From contig CM041465.1 in assembly GCA_023213395.1 (NCBI GenBank), positions 45,701,741-45,765,740 on the forward strand: a stretch of DNA of 64,000 nt, given 5' to 3'. The translations under genes were made by a program, and so were the position numbers. This stretch comes from Cycas panzhihuaensis (Eukaryota > Cycadophyta). Each line of letters starts with the position of its first letter. Within the stretch, counting starts at the first letter, position 1. Below are positions 32,561-44,690 of this stretch, one piece after another. The notes under the pieces are model-generated. The model did not search any database and was not told where the DNA came from. It saw only the letters and a program-made list of their open reading frames with translations.

Positions 32561-33720
32561 TAAAACATAGTTAGCATGTAATTTTTAAGCACGTGTTTGC
32601 CTGGTATCTGAAAGATTACCTACATCAGATCCAGCATCAACAAGTATTTTCTTTGCCCATACAAGCTGTTTATTGGTAACTATTTCTATAGTTACAGGTT
32701 GATTTGAGGAGCTAGCTTGAGAAGAAGAGTCTATTTCAGTAGGTTCAAATAAAGTCTAATTCTGGACTTGAGTAGATAAAGATTCTATGATTTCTGGGTC
32801 AACTTGTTTGTCAGATGGGTCAACCAAATAGGTGTTGGTTAACAGATTTTCAACAGGAAGTTCTACAAAAGTAGCAGTTGTAGAAAATCCTTCTTCATCA
32901 AATATTACATCACCCAAAATTAAAATTTGATATGTGACTAGATCCAAAAGTCTATAAGCTTTACTTTCTTCGTTGTACCCAACGAAGATGTATTTTTTAC
33001 TCTTAGGATCTAATTTCTTACATTTTTCTTTGGGAACGTGTCTCTACGCAATACTTCCAAAGATTCATAAATGATTGACTGAGGGTTTTCTTCCATACCA
33101 CTTTTGTTATGGAGTAACATTTTGTAAGCATTTACTAGGTAGACGATTTAGAAGATAATTGGAGCAATTAATTACTTATGCGCACAACTTTAGGTCAAGA
33201 TTCTTTGTGTGTAATATGCAACAAGTCATCTCAACAAGAGTGTGGTTCTTACGTTCAGCAACACCATTTTGTTAAGGAATGTATGCAATGGAATGTTGAA
33301 ATTGAATTCCATGCTTTTTATAGAAAGAAGTGAATTTGCCACTTAAGTATTCTTTAGCATTATTAGATCTAAAAATTTTAATTTTCGAATTTGATTAGTT
33401 TTCAACAAGTGTTTTAAATTTTGTGAAGATATCAAATACTTGACTATGTGTTTTGTGTGTGTATACATAATATTTTCTTGAATAATCATCTATAAATGTG
33501 ACAAAATAATGAGAGCCAGAATATGATGCTATATGAAATGGTCCACATATGTTAGAGTGAACAAGTTCAAGTGGAACTTTCGCTCTGAATTGAGTTTTAT
33601 GTAGAAAAGGGTCCATGTGTTGCTTACCTGTTACACAGGATTCACAGACACTATAAATAGTATTTAAAGATGAAAGACCAGAAACCATGTCATGTTTTTT
33701 TAGGTATTGAAGTTTGCCAT
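32561..33720 (-). pseudogene. Copia-3 integrase and linker remnant
   Basis: Readable integrase pieces on the minus strand: GAG-pre-integrase end with SVCESCVTGKQHMDPF, LELVHSNICGPFHIA, HYFVTFIDDYSRKYYVYT, then KIFRSNNAKEYLSG, QNGVAERKNHTLVEM. The first two catalytic Asp residues are Asn (HSNICG and SNNAKEY where HSD and SDN are expected), while the third residue, Glu in AERKN, remains. Downstream is the integrase C-terminal linker with DVIFDEEGFSTTATFVE (about 32800-32930). In-frame stops occur near 33394 and 32755. It is inactive. Confidence 0.85.
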
Positions 33721-35215
33721 AACTAGTATGGCCAAACCGTGCATGCTAAAGTTTACTGACTCAGTCAGATTTGGCTATGAAGGCACTGAATGGTTTTGTT
33801 TTATTATTTTGTAAACTTGTTAAACTATAGAGACCTGTATTATGATCAACAGGTCTAGAGGCAATATGTTTAAATTTGTTTAATGGTTCTTTAATAATAA
33901 ATTTATCTTTCCAGAATTTGACAACAAGGACTTTCTAGCAGATTTGGTAAACTGAGAGTAGGTTTGGTAACAAACCAAGTACGTAGAAAACGTCCTTTAT
34001 TGAGCCGTCTTTTAAGGTAACATCACCTGATCCTTTTACTTTAAGTTGGATTTCACTTCCAAAAGAAATCTCTTCTTCAGAGTTAGTTTTAGATTGATAA
34101 CTAGATAAGTTTTTTCTAATGTCCTGTCATGTGATGGGACACACCAAAGTCAAGGATCCATTGTGGTGGTTGATTAGTTACAGAAATAAATGTAGAAGTT
34201 ATTGCCATTAGAGAACAATTATAAGTTTGTTGTCGATTTTGTGGTCGGGATTGAGGTTAGTTTTATAATCCCTTAGAAGCTTTCCATGCTTTTGAAGCTA
34301 TTCTACTTCTACAGACATCAATAGTATGGCCTCTTTTATGACAATAGGCACAACTAGTGTTCTGAGAAGGATTTATATTATTCCAATTAGGAAATTACTG
34401 ATTAGAAGTGTTCGGATGTTTAGAAGAACCAGAATACTTAATATTATTTTGGGAGTTAGGTGGTGAATCTCTATAAGATTTCTAAAATTTTGGATTACTA
34501 TTAAAGTTATTCTAATGTTTATTTTTATTTTGTGACTTAGTTTTGAAAAATAAAGCCTGGGAAGGATCTTTTAATATGCCTATCTGAATTAACATCATTT
34601 GATGTTCTATCAGTTGGTTTGTCAACTGATTAAATATTATAGGAGGATTGCTAGTTTATTGTCTGACTATTTTAAAAAAATTAAAATATTTTAGTAATTT
34701 GCTTATTGCAAGATGAAAGAGCATATCATCATCTTTAACATGAGTGATTATTTATTCAGTATCACCTACTTTAGTTTTAGATTTAGTACAGTTACCTAGG
34801 TCTTTATTAATTAGTTAAATTTTATATAAAAAATTCTCAACCTTGGAAAAATCATCATAATTAAGGTCATACAATTACTGTTCTAAGATAACCAGTTGAT
34901 GTGTATTGACCTTATCATATTTTTCTTGTAGAGTATTCTAGACAGTGGCTAGATCGTTTGTTTCAGAAAATTACCGATTGATTTCTAGTGAAAGTGAGTT
35001 CGATATGGTACTTAGGGCTGAATATGAGTTCATCAGATATACCATATAGGTTTCTGAGGTTGCATCAGCTGGTTTTTTAAATTCACCTATCACATATCGC
35101 CATATCTTTTAATATTTAAGATGATGAGATATGTGATTCCTCTAGTCTGTATAGTTTAAGCCAATTAAAACTAGAATTGGAATGCAGGTGGTTGTCCCTA
35201 GCATTATAGCCATGT
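33721..35215 (-). pseudogene. Copia-3 gag and protease remnant
   Basis: Gag begins about 35210 on the minus strand and shows MVYLMNSYSALSTI, LQEKYDKVNTHQLVILEQ and VKDDDMLFHLAISKLLKYF among stops. A complete zinc knuckle, CAYCHKRGHTIDVC, lies at about 34310-34355. Protease follows with WILDFGVSHHMTG at about 34125-34165, where DFG replaces the usual DSG active site. Between about 33990 and 34110 the frame is unreadable. The order gag, knuckle, protease, integrase is the normal copia arrangement. Confidence 0.8.
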
Positions 35216-35916
35216 TGGGAACTATAGGATTTGATTAGAGATTGAAGGATATAAGTGTAGGTAAAAAAATAATCACTTAAAAAAGTTACCAAACATCAGA
35301 TTAATATTTCATAGGCATGATTAAAAAACTGAAAATCATAGTAAAATAAATGAATACTTTTCCTCTAAAAAATATTACATGTTCCCCTTTTTCTTAAAAA
35401 AATAAATAGTCCCCCTTAACAAAGTAAGTGTTTACTTTATAATTTGAGTGTTTAGATTCTGTTTTTATAAAATAATAAAAAAGATTATTGTTTTACTATT
35501 GTTGATTAGCAAATAATAATAATATAGAAAAATATATTAATTTAAAAGAAATTTTTATTGATTCGTTTATTAAATCAACAAAAATAAAGAAACATAACTA
35601 TAATTCTAGTATTAAAAGAGATTTAAGTCCTAAACATTTAATGAAATTTATAAAACATTTTTATTGATTAAAAAAAAGAATTTAATTAGAAAAAATATTA
35701 ATATATTAAAGTGGTATTATGTTATAGGGGGGAACACTATAGTGAGGGTGATAAAAAAATAAAGAAATAAAGAAAGGTTAATGTCCTAATCAATACATAT
35801 ATTGTATAAAGTTGTTGATTTATTTAATTGTCTTAAGATGAAAATAATATTGAAGAAATTTTAGCCTAAAGTTAATTTGGCTTAATTTGCAAGGTATATT
35901 ATATATAAGGGGTTTA
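35216..35916. other. No gene recognised, AT-rich flank of (TA)n
   Basis: Expected position of the Copia-3 5' LTR, but neither LTR partner nor PBS is visible. It contains short G-rich and C-rich runs (GGGGGGAAC near 35730, CCCCC near 35410). Confidence 0.4.
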
Positions 35917-36967
<1,051 letters not shown>

Positions 36968-37618
36968 ATCTTTGAGAAGGGGTTAAAGGTTATAAATACC
37001 TTATATTATAATAAAGAAAAGGTTAATTTTATGAAAAAGGTAAACGGGAAGGGTTTTTGTTTATATATCAATTATAGTGTAGGTGGAATTGTAAGAAGAA
37101 TAAAATAAAATAAGGGAGGGGTTGATTTGTAAACCAAATGTTAAAGAAACAAGAGGGGGGTTGATTTTAATTTATAAGTTAAATGTTATAATGTTTAAGA
37201 ATAAAAAAGAAAGAGTTAGAATCTAAGGTTTATATCTTAGATATCAATATATATATATGTATATATATATAAATTAAAACGAAAAAATGCAGCGGACCCC
37301 ACGAAGCTATGTTTTTTGTAAAAGAAAATTAAATTAAAAAAATCATTAAGGTCCGAGAGGGGTGAATAGGGTAAAAACCCTACCTGTTAACGTTCGTGGC
37401 AGTGTTGCATTTTTACAGATTGATAGAGGAGGAGACAATGACGAGGGTTCTCCGGCTGAGAAATCGATCGCCTCTCACATGGATTCACGTCAGGCGTTAA
37501 GGCGAGGTCGAACTAGGTTATTTTAAGCAGAATGCTTCAACAGTGGCGAGGATGGAGGCATCAGCGAGTGGAGATATCAAGCCAGTTATAGGTCTTCAAT
37601 GGCAGGTCCTCGCATTGA
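36968..37618. other. No gene recognised; GC-richer from 37300
   Basis: 36968-37290 is AT-rich with purine tracts (GGGAGGGG, GAGGGGGG) and a short second TA run at 37246-37271. 37290-37618 is clearly less AT-rich and has no readable domain. It adjoins the pyruvate decarboxylase fragment and could be decayed intron or exon of that gene. Confidence 0.4.
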
Positions 37619-37996
37619 CTAGAGTTTCTGGTTCTTCCCTGTAAGATGTGTTGTCGCCACTTCCACAATCGCTTCCAAACATCTGAAATTTCTTATCCTG
37701 GATGTGAGGGAATATGGAACAGGCTCCCTACTGAAAGTATAATGGTGAATCCCAGAACAATTGTAGCTTATGCTTATATAAACAAGTTTACTCTCTACTA
37801 GTGCAATTGAGATTGCACGGTCAATTAGCTCATGTGCATCATCCAAGTGATTTACTATTACCTGTGCAAATGTGACCATCTAGAAACACCTATACTCCTG
37901 GCTGAAATCAGGGAGGCCAATAGTGTGATGGAGAATCTAGTTGGTTCCAAAGTCATTAGAAATAGGGCCACCCACGATGCAAATGACGGGAAAATT
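37619..37996 (-). pseudogene. Pyruvate decarboxylase (PDC) gene fragment
   Basis: The minus strand encodes about 125 residues matching plant pyruvate decarboxylase, the cytosolic thiamine-diphosphate enzyme of ethanol fermentation. Blocks in family order: FPVICIVGGP, SNDFGTN, ILHHTIGLPDFSQE, NHLDDAHELIDRAIS, KLVYISISYN and TFSREPVP, then LEAIVEVA. One frame runs throughout but has TAG stops at 37937-37939 and 37880-37882. The upstream limit (about 37996) matches a likely exon start in the family and also lies within 4 bp of the Copia-4 LTR start at 38000. Homology is lost downstream after about 37619. No other PDC exon was found. Assignment is by recalled sequence motifs. Confidence 0.88.
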
Positions 37997-37999
37997 CAT

Positions 38000-38218
38000 T
38001 GGAATATTAATGCACATTTGATTTGTCCCACATGCAAGTGGGTCCTACTCTTCCATCATGACTTGTATCATAAATACGCAATATAGTGTATCATATTGAA
38101 TGTTGTTGTAAGGATGTTTTGTTAATATAATTTGAGGTACCTTAAGGGTATTGTTCGATCCTATGGAGGTGTTTGTTTATGTTTGTGATTATCTTATTAT
38201 AGGTTATGCTTTCCAATA
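38000..38218 (+). repeat. Copia-4 5' LTR
   Basis: About 219 bp, TGGAATATT...TTCCAATA. The end is fixed by the PBS; the start is inferred from the end of PDC homology and the shared AATGCACATTTG block, so it may be off by some bases. Confidence 0.6.
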
Positions 38219-38230
38219 TGGTATCAGAGT
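38219..38230 (+). other. Copia-4 primer-binding site
   Basis: TGGTATCAGAGT, 11 of 12 bases identical to the tRNA-Met PBS, directly after the LTR. Confidence 0.9.
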
Positions 38231-39251
38231 GAGGTCAATTAAGATTGAACCAAGTGTGATTCTGATCAAAGGTGACGTATTTTGAAGTTGTGAGATCAAG
38301 GGCATCGCAACTGCCATTATGTTATGTGCTTCCTTTGAATAAAGGTACTTTATTATCTGTTTCTTTCTCTTCTTAGTTTTCAGACCTATGCTTATCTCCT
38401 TATGTTGAATGATTTGCAATCTATTCTGCTAAATGATAGTGGGCTATCTATTTATTTCTAATTTACTGTAGTTATGCTCTGAGAAATCATTATCTTTTGT
38501 TATAGCTGCGTTGTTATGTCTTGCCTATTTATTAATTTTTAATTCTCACTAGTCATCCCATCTTATGTTGCGTCTGCTTGTGTGGATTTGATTATCATTT
38601 TCTGCATTCTGTTTATGGATTGATTGCGTGGAATTTCTGTTGTTTTTCTCCCTAGCGCCTCTGCATTCACTGACTCCTTGATTCACTGGTTAGAGTCATC
38701 TTATTCTAACTGCATTCATTTGCATTTAGCCAGCCTGCGTTTAATGCACCCTAGTCTACATTTAACCTACTCTAAATCAGTTCATCTTTCTAAATCAGTT
38801 CATCTTGCATGGTTGTGATACCTATGTAGCCGTACATCATGCGTGTCTACCTTGTCTTACCTATGCATTAATCAATTGAAATCATTCACTATGTTTCACT
38901 TAGATACTCACGCCCTTATCAATTTAAATCACTCACTACGCTTCACTCAGATACTTATGCTCTTATATTACCATTGATGTATTTCAATTGATAAAATCAC
39001 TTTTGATAGTCATCGCTCCATTTTCATTATTCATTGATTAAGTATTTAATATTCATTCTTGGCTCACTTAACCTCTTATTTCTTGATTTGTTTTGATATT
39101 ATCTTGGAATTTAACTTGGGCCAGTATAATTTTAGTTGTTTAAAATCAATTTTACACTTGTATAATCTACCTATTTTCTTCCAGTATCCTTCTCCTTAGG
39201 TGGCTATCATAAACTACCTTGGTACCTTTAGGGCTTAGGAAGTAAGAAACT
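38231..39251 (+). other. Copia-4 leader (untranslated)
   Basis: About 1 kb, pyrimidine-rich with repeated CACTCAGATACT/CACTTAGATACT and CATTCACTATGTTTCACT-like phrases (38880-38960). No coding domain. A long 5' leader between PBS and gag is the simplest reading. Confidence 0.5.
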
Positions 39252-40700
39252 ATGGCAACATATCAGATTAGACAGTCTCTACCAAAGTTTAATGGATTTG
39301 ACTATCTTCCATGGTCAAGAAAAATTTAATTCATTTTACAATCAAAGGGTTTGTGAAACATTGTTGCTCATGGTTTTAAACTTCCTCAACCAACATTACC
39401 CAATGGAAAATTAACATTTGATCAAGAGTTAGAAAAGGAAGAACTATTAAGGAAGGATAGTGATGCACTCTCGATCATATATATGTCTATTGCTGAACAA
39501 ATCTTTCCTCGCATATATGGGGCCTCTACCTCCCATGAAGCTTGGAACATATTAAAAACTGGTTATGAAGGGGTCATATCTTAAAGACTTCAGAATCTAA
39601 GATTAAACTATGAAAATTCAAGGATGATGCCTTTAAATTCGATTAATGAATTCATTACCAAAATGCAGGATCTAGTCAATCAAATGGTATATTTGGGAGA
39701 ACATATCTCTGAATAGAGAATGGTCGAGAAAATATTGAGAAGTATAAGTGAAATCAGTAAATTTGAAAATATTGTGACTACCATTGAAGTAACCAAGGAT
39801 TTGTCTACATTAAAAGTTGATCAATTGTTGTCTATATTACTCAATGTGGAAGAAAAATGTAAAAGCAAGGCTACAAATGAAGACTTAGATTAAGCTTTTG
39901 CTTCAAGAAACAAATGTACAATGAAATCTTTAGTTCTCAAGAGGAAGGTCAAGAGGATTCAATCAAGGAAGAAGCTGGAATTTGTCAAGTACAAATCAAG
40001 GAAGAGGATAGAATTCTACAGGGCCAAGTCAAGGAAGAGGTTGGAACTCTATAGGATCAAGTTGGAATTCTTCACCTTTAGGTCGAGGTACATCTCAAGG
40101 AAGGAGTAGGGGTTATGGTACTCAATGCTACCGATGTAGGAAATTTGGACATCCGGCTAGAAACTATTATTTAGCAAACACTGTTACAGATACCCAAGAT
40201 AATTCTTTTAAAGGTGAGAGTTTATTCTATACTAGTTTAATGGCAAATTCTTTGACAAATGATGAATGGTTTATTGACTCCAGTTGCTCAACATATATGA
40301 CTTACAATACTGATTTTTTTTCAAAGATTGATAAGGATCAGAAAGGGAAAGTTATATTTAGAGATGACAATACCTAAGAAGTTCAAGGCAGGGGAACTGT
40401 CTCCATTAAAATAAATGACGGAGAAAACAAGGACATTCACAATGTTTTACTTATTCCAGGATTAAAGAAAATATGTTGCCAGTTAACCAAATGATGGAAC
40501 AAAGATACAGCTTAGTATTTGATGATGGTGAACGCAAAATCTATGACAAGAAAAGAAAATTTTCTTTGATTGCTAAAGGAAAAATGACTGAAGACAGATT
40601 GTTCAAATTAGCTCTATGTCCTAAAATGTTGCCTTGAACGCATCGGTTGATAATGATAGTATTCTATGACATCTTCGTTATGGACATTTAAACTATGGTA
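39252..40700 (+). pseudogene. Copia-4 gag and protease remnant
   Basis: Start ATG at 39252 (MATYQIRQSLPKFNGFDYLPW), a typical copia gag opening. It continues with EELLRKDSDALSIIYMSI, ISEISKFENIVTTIEV and TLKVDQLLSILLNVEEK, with stops and a frame change before the nucleocapsid region. There the DNA at about 39935-40110 encodes tandem SQGRGWNS/QGRSWN-type arginine-glycine repeats, followed by the zinc knuckle CYRCRKFGHPARNYY (last Cys replaced by Tyr, about 40126-40170). Protease shows EWFIDSSCSTYMTY (about 40266), DSS replacing DSG. Gag packages RNA; protease cuts the polyprotein. Both are inactive here. Confidence 0.85.
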
Positions 40701-41770
40701 ACCTTATCAACTTGAGAAAGAAATGAATGGTTAGTGGTCTCACTTTTATTCAAAGCAACAATGATGTTTGTGAAGGATGTGTTTTTGGAAAACATCATAG
40801 AAATAATTTTCTTGAATCCAGTTTTCAATCTCAAGCTCCATTAGAATTAGTTTATGTTGATTTATGTGGGACCATGAAGAATGTGTCACATGAAAAGGCA
40901 AGATATTTCATGATTTTGGTTGATGATTTCATAAGAAAGATTTGGGTTTACTTCCTTAAGGAAAAATTAGAAACATTCTTGAAATTTGTAGAGTTCATAG
41001 CCATGTCTGAAAGACAAAGTGGATTCAAAATAAAAATTCTTCATTTAGATAATGGTGGGGAACTTATTTCCAATGACTTTAAGAATTTTTGTAGCAAATT
41101 TGGAATAAGAAGACAATTTACAACTCCTTAAACTCCCCAACAAAATAGAGTAACTAAAAGAAAGATAAGGACTGTTACAGAAAAGGCAAGATGTATGCTA
41201 AAAGGAAAAAAATTAAATGACTCATTTTGAGGTGAAGCAATAAATACTGCCGTATATTTACTAAATAGAAGTCCAACCAAGGTATTGAAGGATATGACTC
41301 CAGAGGAAGCATGGACAGGTAAGAGGCCTGATGTAAGCAATTTAAGAGTGTTTGGTTATGTTGCTTATGCCCATATTCCTGATCAGAAAAGAACAAAATT
41401 GGAGAGCAAAAGCATTAAGTGTATCTTTATAGGATATTCTGGTGAGAAAAAGGCCTATAGACTTTATGATCCAATTACAAAGGTTTTCTTTGTGAGCAGA
41501 GATGTTATTTTTGATGAACATGGTGAATATAAGGGTGAAGACGACAAAGGTAAAGAAATTTTGATTGAGATTGGTACCTCAAAAAAGAAGACAAATACAA
41601 ACTCGATTGAAGATTCAAGCTTAAATCAACAACAGGGATTGGATCCAAGATGGCTTACAAGAAGTCATAATCCTAAAAATATTTTGGATAATGACTTTAA
41701 CAAAAGATTCACAAGATTACAAGATAAGGTAAACTATGCTCTAATGTCTCAAGTGATGCAGAAAGATGAA
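40701..41770 (+). pseudogene. Copia-4 integrase remnant
   Basis: One frame from GAG-pre-integrase (VSGLTFIQ, CEGCVFGKHH) into the catalytic core: LELVYVDLCGTM, MILVDDFIRKIWVYF, ILHLDNGGELIS and PQQNRVTKRK. Both Asp residues are intact but the third catalytic Glu (AERK in the family) is Lys. Stops at about 41129 and 41228 interrupt the frame. The C-terminal part is well kept: SPTKVLKDMTPEEAWTG, NLRVFGYVAYAHIP, CIFIGYSGEKKAYRLYDP and FFVSRDVIFDE. Confidence 0.92.
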
Positions 41771-43330
41771 CCTTAAACTTTTGAGGAAGCTACAAAAAGT
41801 AATGAATGGACTCAAGTAATGGAAGCAGAACGCGATGTTATAAATCTGAATAAAACATGGCATATGGTTGAATTACCACCAGGTAAGAATGTCATTAGAA
41901 CTAAATGGATATATAAGACTAAATACAAAGCTGATCATACCATTGACAAATATAAGGCAAGATTGGTTGCAAAGGGCTATGCTCAATAAGAAGGTATAGA
42001 TTATGAAGAAACCTTTCCTCCAGTTACCAAGATGACTACCATTAGGTGTATTTTATCTCTCGCTGCTCATCTTGGTTGGAAGATCTATCAAATGGATGTA
42101 AAATCAACTTTTCTCAATGGTTTTGTTGATGAAGAAATTTATGTCTCTCAACCTCAAGGTTTTGAAATTTAGGGACATGAACACTTGGTGTGTAGACTCA
42201 AAAAGGCTTTGTATGGACTAAAACAAGCAACAAGAGTTTGGTATGCAAGGATTGATAAATATCTTCAGGATAAAGCTTTTCAAAGAAGTAATTCAGATTC
42301 AAACCTTTACATAAAGACCTCCAAGGATTCTATTTTGATTGTTGCAGTGTATGTTGATGATTTAATTTACACTAGTAACGATGATGAGTTACTTCAAGAA
42401 TTTAAAAGAGATATGAATTCTGAATTTGAGATGATGGACTTAGGACAATTACATTACTTCCTTGGAATTAAAGTATGGCAAGATAATAGTGGAATATATA
42501 TATCTCAAAGCAAATATGCTATGGATATCTTAAGAAAATTCAACATGAGAAATTATAATTCCTATGCCACTCCCATTGAAGTTGGATTAAAGCTAAGTAA
42601 GCATGAAGAATCCACATCAGTTGACCCCACTCTATATCGTCAGCTAATTGGAAACCTCATGTACCTTACTAATACAAGACCAGACATAACATATGCTGTC
42701 AACCTAACTTCAAGGTTCATGGCAAATCCTAAACAGGAACATTGGAATGCTACTAAGAGAATTCTTAGGTACATTAAAGGAACAATCGATCATGGTCTCT
42801 TTTATAACTTTTCAAACAAATGCAGCCTGATTGGCTATTCTGATGCATATTGGAATAATGATATGGAAGATAGAAAATCTATCACAAGTTATATTTTTAA
42901 CATTATTTTAGCAATAATATCTTGGAATATAAAGAAACAACCCACTGTGTCATTATCCACAGCAGAAGCAGAATACAAGGTAGCTGAAGCAACAAGTCGA
43001 GAAGCTATTAGGATTAGAAGACTACTTAAAGATCTACATCAAAGGCAAAGCGATCCTACGATTATTCATTGCGACAATCAAAGCACAATACAAATATCAA
43101 AGAATCTAGTCTTGCATGCAAGAACAAAGCATATTGAGATTAAACATCACTACATTCGAGAGTTGGTTTAAGAAGGATAGATTAAACTTGTACATTGCAT
43201 AATAGAAGATCAAATTGCCGATATATTTACAAAGGCTCTACCAAGGATCAAGCATTACAAGCTTAAGGAAGGTTTGGCAATTTTTCAAAATGTGCATTAT
43301 GGGGAAGTGTTAGAAAATATCTTGTAATGC
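41771..43330 (+). pseudogene. Copia-4 reverse transcriptase and RNase H remnant
   Basis: Same frame as integrase, with stops near 41774, 41987, 42170, 43169 and 43178. RT blocks: TFEEATKSNEWTQVMEAE, TKWIYKTKYK, KYKARLVAKGYAQ, IYQMDVKSTFLNGFVDEEIY, KKALYGLKQATRVWYARI, VYVDDLIYTSN (YVDD intact, about 42350), LGQLHYFLGIKV, YAMDILRKFNM and YRQLIGNLMYLTNTRPDI. RNase H: SLIGYSDAYW, SLSTAEAEYKVAE, IHCDNQSTIQI and HARTKHIEIKHHYIREL, ending IADIFTKALPR. Only point stops disable it; no frameshift was seen after 40.7 kb, so it is comparatively well preserved. Confidence 0.94.
43296..43307 (+). other. Copia-4 polypurine tract
   Basis: ATTATGGGGAAG directly before the LTR start TGTTAGAAAA. Confidence 0.75.
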
Positions 43331-43517
43331 ACATTTGTTGGCTTACAAGATTCATATCCTTATAATATTTTTAATTATCGATTTTTATTATACTCATAAA
43401 TTTATGAGTATTTAAACTCTTTATATATTGTATTTTTAATATATGAAAGGAAGGTATCTCATAATACCGATTTTCGATCATGGAGCTTTCGTCCAGTTTG
43501 AGAGAGGTGTTTTTATT
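43308..43517 (+). repeat. Copia-4 3' LTR followed by a PBS
   Basis: About 210 bp starting TGTTAGAAAA after the PPT. It is followed at 43518-43529 by CGGTATTAGAGC, a PBS-like sequence in the place expected after a 5' LTR. So this LTR, like 1074-1355 and 13566-14170, has a PPT on one side and a PBS on the other. Confidence 0.65.
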
Positions 43518-44303
43518 CGGTATTAGAGCAATGATTTGGGAGGTGCAATAACGTTAAAATTTCTGAAAAGTAATGGAAAAATTAAGACAAAATAGCTCTT
43601 TCTATAAAATTTGAGTGGTCGCACTATAGATTTTAGGATGAAAGTGTGAAAATTATAGTAGAATTAATTTCAGCCTATTTTTTTTTCTGTCGTCATATTT
43701 TTGGGATAGATCTGTAACCTCAACTTCAAAGAGCCATAACTTTAGCTATAGTTTGAGTGCTTTATTACATGTGTTTGTATGAGAGAGTTATTGTGACGAT
43801 GGCATAGTATAGTAATGAAGTGATAGTACATGTGTTTGTATGAATGAGTTGGATGGAATGTGACAACTAAGTGCTCTGTGGAATGTGATTTATGTGAAGG
43901 GACTTGATGGGCCTAACAAAGCTTATTTGAGAGTAAGAAAGATAGTGATTTGAGGCAATGAGATGCTTGTTGCATGTGAGGTTACATGATAAGATTGGGC
44001 AATTATTGAGCAATTGTAAAGCCCAAGGATTCTAATTCTTTACTGGACATTCATGCTATCTCATTCGTTTTTTTCTTTCCTCTCTTTTTGTCCATTTAAC
44101 AAGGGGAAATGCTGCCAAAATTTTTCCAGCATTTAGAAGAATGATTGTAAAGGTAGGTTTTACTCCTTTTTTTTTAAGAATTTCAATGCATTTAAAATAT
44201 CCATCATTGTATGCTCTCACCTTGCCCATATTGGGACCCTGGTGATCAAAAAATGATGGAAATTTCATATGGTATCATGTGTTAATGAGATATTAACAAG
44301 TTA

Positions 44304-44690
44304 AAATTTCTACAAAAATATAATTTGATTGTTAAACTTCACAAGTCTACAAAATATTCTACAGAGCTCTAATTGAAGTGATTCAAATTGTCAAAGATGA
44401 GGCTCTGAGTCTACTTTCTAGCATAAAAATTGGCACCTAATTTGGATGTCGTATGAGGAAGTTATTATTGTTTTAGTGAACAACAGTTATTTTTAGAAAG
44501 AATTCTGGAAAAATATAATTTCCTAACTTTATAGAGCTACCAAAAACTTTCCAGAACTCATTTGGACATGATTCTAGTCCTTGAAGATGAAGCTCTGAGT
44601 CTAGTTTGCATCACAGAAATCGGAACTCCATTTTGACATCGTGGGAGAAAGTTATTGCTAATTTAGTGAAGACTATTTTTTTTGTATTAA
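44304..44690 (+). repeat. About 197-bp tandem repeat in leader region, two diverged copies
   Basis: The two units start AATTTCTACAAAAATATAAT (44304) and AATTCTGGAAAAATATAATT (44501) and share GAAGATGAAGCTCTGAGTCT-like and GGAAGTTATT/GAAAGTTATT segments, ending with TTTAGTGAA. Confidence 0.75.

Larger units (their letters stand above)
30533..35215 (-). mobile_element. Copia-3, Ty1/copia retrotransposon lacking a 5' LTR
   Basis: A minus-strand element with a 425-bp 3' LTR (30533-30957), PPT and a decayed polyprotein from RNase H (31159) to gag (about 35210). No second LTR and no tRNA-Met PBS were found between 35215 and the (TA)n tract. The 5' end may have been lost by deletion, or replaced by AT-rich and (TA)n sequence. 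Confidence 0.85.
38000..43517 (+). mobile_element. Copia-4, Ty1/copia retrotransposon
   Basis: A plus-strand element with a 5' LTR (38000-38218), perfect PBS, 1-kb leader, gag to RNase H, PPT and 3' LTR (43308-43517). The two LTRs share blocks (AATGCACATTTG; TTCGATC followed by ATGGAG; the PBS-proximal end) but are strongly diverged. The element is therefore either very old or a hybrid of two related elements. Its pol frame is one of the longest readable ones in the window. The 5' LTR abuts a PDC gene fragment. Confidence 0.8.

Noticed and set aside
39921-40109. 62-codon Lys/Arg-rich open frame
   Set aside because: It is out of frame with gag; the proper frame here encodes RG repeats leading into the zinc knuckle.
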